Of a stretch of 28,933 nucleotides of DNA, positions 12,201 through 21,682 are shown piece by piece. The position numbers were made by a program, and so were the translations under genes. The notes beneath the pieces are model-generated. The model was given only the letters and a program-made list of their open reading frames with translations, was not told where the DNA came from and did no database searches. Source of the DNA: Amoebophrya sp. AT5.2 (taxonomy: Eukaryota; Sar; Dinophyceae; Syndiniales; Amoebophryaceae); the NCBI GenBank assembly GCA_005223375.1, contig RXOD01004099.1, forward strand, positions 1 through 28,933, read 5' to 3'. Position 1 is the stretch's first letter; every line of letters begins with the position of its first letter.

Positions 12201-13237
12201 TACCACTTGGGCGAGTTTCTCCCGTCGCGCTCCGACAGCTGGCACACGTCGGGCGGTGAGCACGTTGGCCTCCCGCCGGGATTTTCTATGAAGGAGGAAG
12301 CCTTGCTATTGCTTGGTGGACTTGGAGGTTCTGGCTCACCTCCTTCTCCACCCGCCCCTGCGCCTGCCCCTTGTTTATCTTCAACATTAGCTTTACCTTC
12401 CTTCGCTGAAGAAGGAGACGCTGGCACGACTGCGGCTTTGTCTCCCAGCGGCGCGCAGACGATCGGCGAGACGATGTGGGAGCCGTATTGGCGATCGGTC
12501 GAGTGGGGCACGAGCTCGGAGCAGGCGGACGAAGACGCGTGGTCCGTCCGTTTGCAGTAGTCGGAGGGGGATTCGAGGTTCTCCAGCTTCACAGAAGCCC
12601 CGGAGTCCGAACTGAAGCTGACGCGCTCTTCCAAGAGACTGCTTTCCGTCGGCTCGCCTTCTGTCGTGGTCAGGTCGCTGCTGCTATGTTGCCTGGTGTC
12701 GGTGTGTCCTTCATCAGAGAAATCGGCTTCGCTGCTACTTGAAGGTGACCGGTGAGTCGACGGAAATAATAATAATGTCGCTTGTGCTTCTCCTTCTGTG
12801 GCCTCGTCGTGTGGTGCGGATAGCACGGGCGCCCGCCACCTTGATTCCCTTTCTCGTGGTGGGTCCGGTGGTCGCAACGACGTTGAGCCGTATGTATTAT
12901 GTTGAGCCGCAACGATGTTGAGCCCTGCAGCTGTATCATCTTCATAAGCTGCTGGCGTTCCTTCGAATTCTCTTCCATCATCGCTGCGTATTTGCTCCCT
13001 GACGACCTGCTCGTCAGTCTGCTCCGGCAGTGTATTTTCGTTTCTGCCAGTCTGTCTCCTCCACCGGAAATCGTCCTCACCAACGCCCACCTGCTCGTCG
13101 ATATTATTGGCGTCATCTTCTTGTACTTGTTCCCATGTCCCAGGCGGTGGTCTTCCCGCATCGCCGCAAAGAACAAGCTCATGAAAGAGCAGTAGTGAAG
13201 TTGTCCTCATCCCAGTGCTCGTGGGCAGCAGAGGCAT
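9231..13237 (-). CDS. Gene C: acidic, Lys/Glu-rich coiled-coil protein, three exons
   Basis: The model is 13237-11975, 11587-11384 and 10913-9231, giving 1049 residues; I do not recognise the family. Exon 1 begins MPLLPTSTGMRTTSLLLFHE (a hydrophobic start, possible signal) and is mostly disordered and acidic. It ends in an ordered stretch (KKWPDYLCMFGEYQL) that joins YLLPAGPLILSRYSLEADG in exon 2. Exon 3 opens with AYNAAYDAFQKSMDKMAKK, a helical region with a hydrophobic helix (VAMVLDLAHVVALVEIP). A long heptad-like coiled coil rich in K/E follows, then three GEEESSKD repeats, a basic RS-like stretch (RRKRNRRGKKTRRGSTRSR) and a charged tail. The first intron is GT-AG. The second is best read as GC-AG between two copies of GGAGAAGGC, giving a smooth HQGEK/AYNAAYDAF junction. 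The start ATG lies three bases after a strong acceptor-like CTTCTTCAG. Confidence 0.68.
9875..9946 (-). repeat. Three 24-bp tandem repeats inside gene C
   Basis: Units are 9875-9898, 9899-9922 and 9923-9946. The first two are identical and the third differs by one base. On the minus strand they encode GEEESSKD three times in frame. Near-identity at DNA level indicates recent expansion. Confidence 0.95.
10914..11383 (-). other. GC-AG intron of gene C flanked by a 9-bp direct repeat
   Basis: Exon 2 ends GGAGAAG and the intron starts GC at 11383; the intron ends GGAGAAG at 10914 and exon 3 starts GC. The 9-mer GGAGAAGGC is therefore present at both boundaries, and phase 0 is kept. A TTTC microsatellite lies just upstream of the acceptor. 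An alternative GT donor at about 11366 with acceptor AAAACAG also keeps frame but adds a microsatellite-encoded FFLSL, which is less convincing. Confidence 0.5.
11588..11974 (-). other. First intron of gene C (387 nt)
   Basis: Donor CTG/GTAACG at 11974 and acceptor TTACCAG/TAC at 11588 keep phase 0. CAGCTGGT occurs both at the donor and just inside exon 2, but splicing at equivalent points of that repeat would shift the frame, so the upstream AG is preferred. Confidence 0.6.
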
Positions 13238-13260
13238 CGCCTGAAGAAGGCGACAGGGAC
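13238..13260 (-). promoter_or_regulatory. Acceptor-like site just upstream of gene C start
   Basis: On the minus strand a pyrimidine-rich run ending CGCCTTCTTCAG sits three bases before ATG 13237. It can be a trans-splice (spliced leader) acceptor or the acceptor of a 5' intron; the sequence cannot tell which. A longer pyrimidine tract lies farther upstream at about 13475-13525. Confidence 0.4.
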
Positions 13261-13470
13261 AGCGGGCACGAGACCGAAACTCAGTACTCGTCCGACTGCA
13301 CCACCACGAGGTACATCTGAGGCAGAACAAGTGCGCAAGATCGCTTCACGGTCACGGACTACAAGCAACCTACGACCCGCGTCTTCATAGTCGGAGTCGG
13401 ACCCGTGATCTCGAACTAAGTATCTCATCGACATCCACGATCGCAATCTACCAGATCGAGAATCACAACG

Positions 13471-13525
13471 ATCAAAAGAACAAAGAGAAAGAAGAAAGTA
13501 AGAGAAGAAAAGAAGAAGAACACTC
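13471..13525 (-). other. Polypyrimidine tract (minus strand) between TRAPPC8-like gene and gene C
   Basis: About 50 bases are almost pure purine on the plus strand, hence pyrimidine on the coding strand. The tract lies in the 484-bp gap between the TRAPPC8-like stop (13722) and the gene C start (13237). Such tracts accompany splice acceptors; function here is inferred only. Confidence 0.35.
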
Positions 13526-13721
13526 TGGCGTCTAATGATAAGCTGAGGAAAGGGAAACAGCACCACTGTCGTTTATTTTCCTCTTCAGAGCTGGGTTTCG
13601 TTTGCCTTATTTCGTCGTTGATGTCCGCTCATTCGATAAATTGAATTGAATTTGCTGCACCTGCTCCACAACAAGAGATACGTACTTATGCTTGCGCGTT
13701 GCAGCCGTTGCGCGACGACAT

Positions 13722-16700
13722 CTACTTGGCTCCACCGGGATCACCGCCATTAGAATTGGCCGCATGAAGATCTACCACTGCGCTATTCGTACCAATGCCC
13801 GTTGCGTTTGCTGCAGAAGTACTGCTCACTGCAGGGTTTAATGTCGACGATGTATTGCTCGGCAACACCACAACTTCCTTTGCGAAAGGAAACCGGAAGC
13901 TGGTACCTCCCACCAATTGGCTGAATACGAACCAATTCAGGTTGAACCGCCCCGGCCGGTGAAACAGCGCGGCGAGCGGCAGAGACATCACCTCGCCCGG
14001 CTTCAGCAAGTACTCGTTATCTTCTGAAGTAGTTGCAGCTTTTTCTTTATCCCCTTCCTCGACATCAGCCCCAGGTGGCGTTTTTTTCCCCGCTCCGACG
14101 ATCTCGGACGGCGCCGGCGGAAACCCGACGTACTGAAAGCCCATGTCGATTTGTGGTGTCGGGAAACTAGTGTTTCCTCCACTAGCCCCGCCACCAGGTG
14201 GAATGAGTTGTATCTTGAAGGCCGCTTTCGTCCGTAGTCCTACGTTCTGTACGTGCAGGAAGATGTCGGACAGCAGCGTTGCTTCGTTCCCGGCCTCCAT
14301 GGTCACCGTTGTGGCACTCTCCATCGTGATTCGCAAGGGCAGCAGCTTCGAGTGGAACGACTTCAGGTTGTGCACGTAGAAGTCGCCGCTGCGAACCGAG
14401 GAAACGCCAGGGAGCTTCGCATGATCTTGTTGAAGAAGATCCCTTTCCTTGTCTACTCGTTCTGCAATAGCAATTGAAGATGCAGCTCCTGTACTAGAAG
14501 TACCTGTTCCGGGCGCCTGCACCTCCCACTCGCCGCACACACTCAACTGCTCGAGGTCGGAGGTGGGACAGAGCCGCCAGAACGGCTTGTCGGCTAACAC
14601 ACTACTTCCTTCCCCTTCAGTGCTAGTCGCCGCGAGAAGTGTTTTTGTGTTCACCCGGTACACGTACTGGCTTTGGCTGGACACGGGGTCCTGCGCCGTG
14701 GGCGCCGCTCCTGTCTTCAGCAGCGGAAGCTCGACCACCAAGCTGCTGAAGGCAGGAGCGACTCCCACGTCAGGGCCCTCCGCAGCGACGTTCAGCGCGA
14801 GAAAGATTCTGCTCTGGCGAAAGCAAACCGCACTCGCAGCGGCCCCTCCTTGGGACGCAACTGCTGCGGCTGTGCTCTGGCTCGAGGTGGACCGCTTCGT
14901 GGTACTGCTCCCTGCCTCGTCCGCCGCAACCCGCAGCACCAGTTGCAGCTCGTGCATTTCGAAGGTTGGGTGGATGCTTGCCGCCACCCGCCACCGGTGC
15001 ACAAGCTCCAGTCTTCTTCGTATCGTTACCCACGCGCGCTTCCCCTCCTGAGAGACCGCCAGTCCACAGATCTTCAGCTCCGACGTCGAGATGGCTCCTC
15101 GCCGCCCGGCCGACGATGATCCATGAATCGGCCCCGCTCCCTGGTGCAGAACCATTGGGAGCAAGAGTTCCGAAGATGAAGTTGAGAACAACGCCTCCTG
15201 CTCTTTTTCGCACACGTTGGTCTCGGTTTCTGAGAACCACACGACCGAAGTGGGGTCGTTTTCCAGCACCGCCACGAGGAACAGCCGCGCCACATTTGCT
15301 CCGGCGGTAAGCTTCAAGGCGAAGGTGCGCGTCTCGCCCGCGATGACTTCCGAGGGCAGATCCAAAATTTCGGTGGAGAGGTACGGTTGCGTCGGGTCGA
15401 GGAGGAGCGATAGGCGTCGGTCCGCGAGCGGATGATGTTGAGGAGAGCCCGTTCCCGTTGGGGTTGGGCGCGGCGCGGCTAGCGCGACAGCAGAAGTTGC
15501 GACCGGCGAACCGCCAGCAGTGCTCTTGGGTGCCGGCGCGCCTGCGCCGGGACCAGCTCGCAGCCTGCTGAAGTTTCGCTTTGCGGAAGCCGACAGACGG
15601 AAGTCCGGAACCAGTCGCCCGCGGAGATCAAAACAATTCACGACCCGCTCGCTGCAATCGTTCAACCGCCAAGAAACGCCGGTCACTTGCAGAGCGGTTT
15701 TTCCTTTTGTTCCAGCAGCATCAGTCCCAGAAAAATCGCCGCACAACTCAACACCACACACCAACTTCAGCCTTTTGCTTTCGCGCGACGAGAAAGACAC
15801 CTGCTTCATCGGCACGGGGTTGGCCACTACAGAGCAGGGCCGTGAGGGAGCAGCGCCTCCTGCAGGCTTCAGTTTGACCTCTAACCTCACGTCGTAGAGC
15901 GTGAATACGCAGTGCAAGTGGTTGAAAAGACTCAGCTCCACAGAAAACTGGTTCTGCGCTGGAACGCTTGAGTTCAGATCCGTCGAATTATCGCCCTGAT
16001 GCTGGACTTGCAGGGCGGAGGATGGTAGGATCGTTTAGAGAGGTGAAGAAAGACCCACTTTTTATGGGATTTCTGGTGGAGGTGGAAGGTGGATAAGTAT
16101 TATCTTGGCTGCGGTGGAGACCGACTACAAGGCTCGGTGGTACGAGACGACGCAGATGACAAATTGCTGACGCCTCCTGACCGTCGCTTTGCGGTGCTAC
16201 TCCTAGTCCTACTGCTAGCTCAAGGTCGCTCCCTGGCAGTACCGTCCGAGCACGAGGAGAACAAATCCAAATAAGTACATAGTAGACGCCATACGAAACA
16301 AAGCACAGGGCTACACAGCCCCCCTGCTGCGCACATCATACGAGAACGAGACCGACTACATCTACAAGAAGAGAAACTACAGCAAGACCCCCTCGTTCAA
16401 CACGACCAAACGGAAACGAATCTCCAGCATCCATGTTGAAAGTAGGTTTTTCATCCTTCCTCCCCCTAAATGGTCATCCGTCGCACCGCGTCGACCTCGC
16501 GGGCGGCAAAGGCGATTTCGCCGCATCGGTGCCCTAGTTCCCGTAGGTCCTCTACGGGAAGCTCATGGCGCTGGTCGTCGTAATCAGTTGAGTTGTACCA
16601 GTTGTGGCCTGCGACTCCAGCGGCAGCGCCCACTGGTGCAGCACCCGGCATCAAGTCCACGACGCCACCACCACGAGCTGCCACAGCGGCGACGAGAGCA

Positions 16701-18974
16701 GGGGGATCTGCCCAAGATGCTGCTGCGTTCTTGCCAGAAGTGGCGATCGATGCTGATGCGGCCGTTGTTCCCATTGTTCCATCGCTGCCTCCTGCAGCGC
16801 TTGTACAACTACTTTTAGGCCCGAGAAGTGAAGATGATGGCGCAGCACCAAAGTCCGCCACTGGACTCTGTCCGAGCGACGTGGCGCTGCTGCGTTGTCG
16901 TTCCACCAGCGACTGCAGCTTCTCCAGCTCCTTGGTCGTTGAGCTAGCTGATTCACCCATCGGAGACTTGGAAATGGCGGCGCTCTCCTCCTCTAACAAG
17001 CTTCGTTTTGTGGAGCGAATAAGGTCGTGGTCGTCCTCCGCCACCACTGCGTCGCACATCAGCTTCTTCTGTGAGGAGGAGTTTACAGAAAGCCGCCGGA
17101 AGCTGCCCCTAGTAGTACTATCTGCACCTTCCTTTTCCTCTTCATCTGCGTCAGTGATGTCGTCCACGTCTCGCACTTCGAGGCTCTCGCGCGCTTCTTG
17201 AAAGTCATGATCACCTTCCGCGGTCGTGGTGCCAGCATGGTCCCCATCGCGGTCGACGTCGTCGTCGGCTAGGTCTTCCGCTTCCGTGCCGTCTGCTCCC
17301 GCCTCTGCTGCCGCTTCCCCCTCTCCAACTCCGGCAGCCGTCGCCACAACTCCCATCTTCACTGCGTGCGCATGTCGCTCCAGGTACCGCTGCCAAAGCA
17401 CTGTCGCCAAAAATTCGAAGCTAATCCTTGTACTACTGCCCAAGTAGCCGCCACGACCTCCAGCGGCACTGCCTCGCGCATGGTTCGCGGCGGTACAAGG
17501 TATGTCCCCGTCCACATACAGAAACACGTTCTCGCAGACAGGCGCCTCGATCCAAGGCAACTTCAGCGAGAGCGACTCATTTCTCTGCTCAGCTGCAGCT
17601 CCTGCAGGAAGTGGAGTGGTCCGACCGTCCTCCACCATCACGTTGCAGTTCCGCTTCCCTTGCCGGTACGCCGCTGCGAGCGAGTCCGTAGCGGTGGTCC
17701 CTCCCACGTCGGACAAATTCGCCGCCTGCACCCTCAGCGTGGATAGGAACTCCTTCAGGTACGTCTGCTCCCGCGTCGGGCGGGCTCCTGTGCCGAGAAA
17801 CGCCGTCGCGCTGCTGGCATTAGGACTCCCACGTAGCGTTGGCGCCAGCAGCACGGGCTTCGACGCCAGGGTGTGGAAGTGGAAGATGGCTTCCGGGAAC
17901 AGCCCCAGTCCGTAGCAGTGTCGCGCCATCGTGAACACTGTGTGGTCGGTCGTGTGCGTCCAATTCGACATGTAGCAGTACCGGATCACCACCGAATAGC
18001 AGCGCAGCGCGAGTCGCTTCAAGCCCGACTTTTGGTAGGTGTGCCCGGCCAGCACCAGGTGGAAGGCGTGCTTGCGGAAGAGTCGGGCCTTCCCGAAGAG
18101 CTCGGCGGCCTGCTCGAGCAGGAGCCCGGTCTTCTGGTTGTGGTTGTCGGCAGCATTGGCACCAGAGACGAGGGTGGACTGCTGGGAAAGCGACTCGTTG
18201 CTGCACTTGTAGACCAACCGGGCAGTGTCCTTCAGAAACCGCCCGGTGTCGAAAGGCAGGTCGCTGGCACCAGGAGCCGCTGCTGCACTGGTGCCGTAAC
18301 TGTTGTTGCTCCCAACGGTGCCGATGCCGTCGCAGATCTTGAGCAGAAAAAGAAGAATGCGCACCGCCAAATTGCTTTTGTTGGCCTTGGTGTAGAACTC
18401 AAAGGCGTTGTGGAAAAGCTTCTCCCACGGTTGTTGGCCCAATCCCGCGGCATCCACGCTCGTCGCAACCAATGCGACGCCCGGAACGACGGAAGCAGTA
18501 GCAGTCGAGGTCGCCCCGGGCGTCTCGTTGGTCGCGACGACCCCGCTATTTGCGCCACTCGTCCCGTTGAGTGCTGAATTTGAATTCGACGACATCAAAG
18601 TAGGGGGAGGCACCGTCGAAAGCAAGTTGAGAAAGGTGCAGAGGGCCTGAAACTCGTAACAGCCGCCGACGTGCTTCCAATTGCGGTCCTGCTTAAAGTC
18701 GGAGATGAGGGACTTGTAGTAGCCGATGGCGCCCTCGTAGTCGCGAAGATGAAACGAAAAGTCGGCCGCAAGGCGCATCTGACCTGGTTGCGAATGGTGC
18801 ATCAATGAGAATGACTTCGAATGGATGCACGGTAAGAAAAAGAATGCAGAGGCAGTTTGTTGTATTAACACCAAAGAAACATCGATCGATAAAGAACGAA
18901 GGAAAAGCACCTTCCGTCGTGTTAAGGTTGTAGACCGCGAGCTTGACGTCGCCGTTCCGTAACAAGCTCGCGGT
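13722..18974 (-). CDS. TRAPPC8: Gene T: TRAPPC8/Trs85-like TRAPP III subunit, 5' part missing
   Basis: TRAPPC8 (yeast Trs85) is the TRAPP III-specific subunit that directs Rab1/Ypt1 activation in ER-Golgi traffic and autophagy. Exons are 18974-18911 (partial), 18783-about 16487 and 15995-13722. Recognisable blocks are QMRLAADFSFHLRDYEGAIG followed by a TPR-like helical pair, then RKHAFHLVLAGHTYQKSGLK and LALRCYSVVIRYCYMSNW, typical of the family's middle. The C-terminal exon has two beta-sandwich-like parts: FSVELSLFNHLHCVFTLYDV and, further on, EILDLPSEVIAGETRTFALK. Long Ala/Ser/Asp/Glu inserts (about 17330-16600) expand it; about 1544 residues are visible even though the family's N-terminal third or so is absent. 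The frame closes at a TAG (18977-18975) inside a 34-bp inverted repeat, and no N-terminal homology was found upstream. The intron at 16486-15996 has a less certain donor (16487 or 16496). The C-terminus is complete at 13722. Confidence 0.8.
18784..18910 (-). other. Intron 1 of the TRAPPC8-like gene
   Basis: Donor GGAAG/GTGC and acceptor AACCAG/GTCAG, phase 1, 127 nt. Joining restores LNTTEGQMRLAADF, which fits the TRAPPC8 family. AG/GT is present at both ends. Confidence 0.75.
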
Positions 18975-18996
18975 CTACAACCTTAACACGACGGAA
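18912..18996. repeat. Perfect 34-bp inverted repeat with 17-nt spacer
   Basis: The arms 18912-18945 and 18963-18996 are exact reverse complements; the spacer is 18946-18962. The left arm is coding sequence of the TRAPPC8-like gene (minus strand, ending in NLNTTE). The outer edge of the arm falls one base from the exon-intron junction at 18911. Beyond the right arm the sequence switches abruptly to a GC-rich block. Confidence 0.97.
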
Positions 18997-19309
18997 TGGG
19001 TGAGGCCGGGCGGCCTGCGTGAATCGATCCAGCCCCCGATATCTAGCGAGAGCGCCGGTGAGTATGCTATCCGCCTGCGACAAGACTTGTTCTGAAGGGC
19101 CGGCATTAAACCAGCCACAACAAGGCGCGGGGGTGGGGCAGAATCATAACCCCGCCCCCGCCGCAAGCAATGAACCCACCAAGCGGCCGGCACCAATCTG
19201 AGCCCAGTGAGGCCATCGAGGCGGCGCACGTCCGCCCGCGATACTCACTGCCGGGGGCGGGGGCGCCATAAACTGCACCGAGGGCGACCGCAATGAGGAG
19301 GGCCCCTTG
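18997..19309. other. GC-rich island of unknown origin next to the palindrome
   Basis: About 313 bp, much richer in GC than the AT-rich sequence to its right, with an abrupt end near 19309. It contains a hairpin with 11 of 12 pairs (19127-19138 with 19150-19161) and a wider inverted pair, CGGTGAGTAT (19056-19065) with ATACTCACTG (19241-19250), 9 of 10 matching. Open frames are short (a minus-strand frame at 19229-18975 of 84 codons) and resemble no family I know. Candidates are a mobile or foreign fragment, an intron-like element, or an assembly chimera. Confidence 0.55.
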
Positions 19310-20228
19310 TTTTTATTTCATTTTATGTGCACGTCCTACTTTGAATGCGTATTACTGTAGTAGACTAGCTGTCCAGCTCGCACCAATTCAACTCAAAACC
19401 CGGGCGGAGCGGGGGAGGCTAGTAAGGTAACTACTAATCCTAAGAAAGTAGGAGGCACGTCCTCGCACGAAAATAGAAGCAAGGTGATCGCGAACTCGAG
19501 CTCGCTTCACTCGTCAGATGAAGCTGTACTGATGTCGCACGACTGAAGGCGAGAGAGAGAGAGAGAGAGACGAGAGAGTAGCTTTGCGTTTGCGAGAAGC
19601 AAACCGAAATTTGTTTCCGGATCAGCCAATTTGTGGTCGGCACGGCCACGGATTCATCACTCTTCTTCCGTTCTTGTTTGTTCCTGGGATTTCTCTTCTT
19701 GGTTGGAAAGCGCGCCGCACTTCCGCAGATTCTTTGTTTTTCGCAGACATCGCAGAATGTTTTCATTTCGTATGGGTGGTATTATTCGTTCTAAGTTGCT
19801 GCATGCAACGGGGAGATTATCGTCAATTCAGGTCGCTACTATCAGAGGAGCCGCCCCGTGGCTGTCCCGACCCCGAGTAGTTCTTTTTAATACTCATTAG
19901 AAATCACCTGCTCTTTTTTTATTACTTATGTCCGTGAACGATGTCGGCATCTGACCTCTACAACATCTACGTGTGCATGAAGATGTGCTGTTCAATGGAT
20001 TCAACATATCAAGACGCAGGGCAGCGCCAGCGCGATGCAATGGAAAAGTAGTTCTATGACTACTTAAGTATGGCTAAGGCCTCTGCTACATGTTGGCCTG
20101 TATATCAGCTATAAATGATTGAATGGGCAGAAAAAATAAAGAAGAAGTTGGATACTAGCGCCATGAGTTGCTGCATCAGCAGACGCGGGCGACGCTGCGC
20201 GGCTAATTCCATAGATCGTATCATCTCT
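19310..20228. other. Gene-poor stretch between gene D and the GC-rich island
   Basis: No supported gene was found. The stretch contains the GA microsatellite. If the TRAPPC8-like gene had its N-terminal exons nearby they should be here, but no frame resembles them. Confidence 0.4.
19551..19578. repeat. (GA)n microsatellite
   Basis: Ten uninterrupted GA units at 19551-19570, then one interrupting C and a further GAGAGAG. Confidence 0.95.
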
Positions 20229-21671
20229 TCAGATGTATTCGCAGCACCGCTGGACTAACTCTGGCGATAGAAACGCGGTTTTTCGACGTCCCGCGCGCCC
20301 GGTGCTACTGCCGCTTTTGTTCCCCATCATCGCCTCCCACGCCGCCAGCGACACACCCAGCGGGTCTTGCACTTCGGGCGCCATCAGGTTTTTTTGGAGC
20401 ATGCTCGTTTGCGTGTCGTACTCCGTGAGTTCCGCATGCCGTCGACGGTACTCCGACGAACGGTGCTGCAGCACCATGCGGCAAAACAGCGGTCGGTGCC
20501 GGAAGTCTTCAAGAGCGCTCGCCTCCACGTCCTCCTCGTCCTCATTGTCCATGGAAGACGGGACATCAATTGCCGCAGGTGGATCACCAGTTCCATCTTC
20601 TCGTGTAGCTGCACGCCGTTCCACCTCCGCGGATTGGGACGATTGCTCTCCTGACCCAGCACTACCACCTCCGCCCGCAAAGCCGTTTCCGCCGGCGACG
20701 TATCCGACATCGTGTTCTGGCACCATGGTGGTAGTTCTGCTTTGCGCGCCGGCGGCCTCTCTAATTGCCGGCGGGCGGACCGTAAAGTCCACGACGATGG
20801 ACGAGGATCCGCCCGGAGCGCACCTCTCCAGCTCCTCCGCGATCTGAATCACCGCCAGAAGCGCTCCTTGCTCATCATGCTCTTGACGCCCGTCAACGTT
20901 CGGATCAACCTTGTACGCTTTCATTGCGCTCTTGTACGCGAGACTCGCCTGCAGCCGAGCCGCGAACAGGCACGCGCGGTGCGCGGAAATCTGACACATG
21001 CGCTCCCGCGCGAGCGCGAGGTTTTCGTGAATCCACCTATCAGTTTCTGTAGGCTTATTAACTGCTTGAGGACTTCTGTAGGAGCTTCGGGCCTGGTGCT
21101 GGTGGCGGCGATCCTCTTGACGACCCTCCTGTGCAGGGTCAGCCGGTTCTTCGCCACCACCAGCGCCAAAGCCGAAGTTGCAAAAGTCCGCCCGGTGTAG
21201 TTCGCGGCACAGGTGACGCGGCGCTGAAGCTGGTCTCGGCGCAGTAGATGAGGCACTGGCTGAACCGGAAGACGACGAGGAGGAAGATCCGCCGTGCATG
21301 GCTTCTTCTTCTTCGTCATCTAGCGGCACGCACCAGGCACAGGTGCTGCAGAAGGTGGCCGGTGGCTGCCCCGCCGCGAACCTACCATGCAGGACCTCCG
21401 AGATAGCTGTCCGATGCCGTCCCAGCTGCTTCTGGCAAAGCGCGTTGAGGGCCTTTTGTTCGACGCGCCGCGGCCAGGCTGAAGTCGGAGGTTCTTGTAC
21501 CACTGGAGGATCTATCCTCGCGGATGACGAGGATTTCTTCAGAAGAACACGGGCGCGAACCAGAGTCTGCAGCTGGTCGGAGAAGAGGACACGATGGTGG
21601 TTCCCGAAATGCCAAAAAGCCAGGAAGAGCCCCGAACGCGGCAACAAGACAAAGGACCCACGGCGATCCAT
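20229..21671 (-). CDS. Gene D: unrecognised 480-residue protein, single exon
   Basis: One uninterrupted frame runs from ATG 21671 to TGA 20229. The start is preceded by CTGCTTCTAG and one G, an acceptor-like arrangement, and the N-terminus (SGLFLAFWHFGNHHRVLF) is hydrophobic and could target the protein to an organelle or membrane. A Cys-rich spot (FCSTCAWCVPL, about residue 107) precedes an acidic and Ser-rich linker. The best ordered region is helical, about residues 210-280 (RWIHENLALARERMCQISAH, then ACLFAARLQASLAYKSAMKA). A second helical region lies near residues 385-445. No domain was recognised, and no transposon or enzyme signature was seen. The long open frame and typical local composition make it a likely real gene. 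Confidence 0.6.
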   Translation of the reverse strand: MDRRGSFVLLPRSGLFLAFWHFGNHHRVLFSDQLQTLVRARVLLKKSSSSARIDPPVVQEPPTSAWPRRVEQKALNALCQKQLGRHRTAISEVLHGRFAAGQPPATFCSTCAWCVPLDDEEEEAMHGGSSSSSSSGSASASSTAPRPASAPRHLCRELHRADFCNFGFGAGGGEEPADPAQEGRQEDRRHQHQARSSYRSPQAVNKPTETDRWIHENLALARERMCQISAHRACLFAARLQASLAYKSAMKAYKVDPNVDGRQEHDEQGALLAVIQIAEELERCAPGGSSSIVVDFTVRPPAIREAAGAQSRTTTMVPEHDVGYVAGGNGFAGGGGSAGSGEQSSQSAEVERRAATREDGTGDPPAAIDVPSSMDNEDEEDVEASALEDFRHRPLFCRMVLQHRSSEYRRRHAELTEYDTQTSMLQKNLMAPEVQDPLGVSLAAWEAMMGNKSGSSTGRAGRRKTAFLSPELVQRCCEYI

Positions 21672-21682
21672 CCTAGAAGCAG
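21672..21682 (-). promoter_or_regulatory. Acceptor-like site at gene D start
   Basis: On the minus strand CTGCTTCTAG is followed by G and then ATG 21671. It fits a trans-splice acceptor with an almost absent native 5' leader; this is inference only. Confidence 0.35.
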
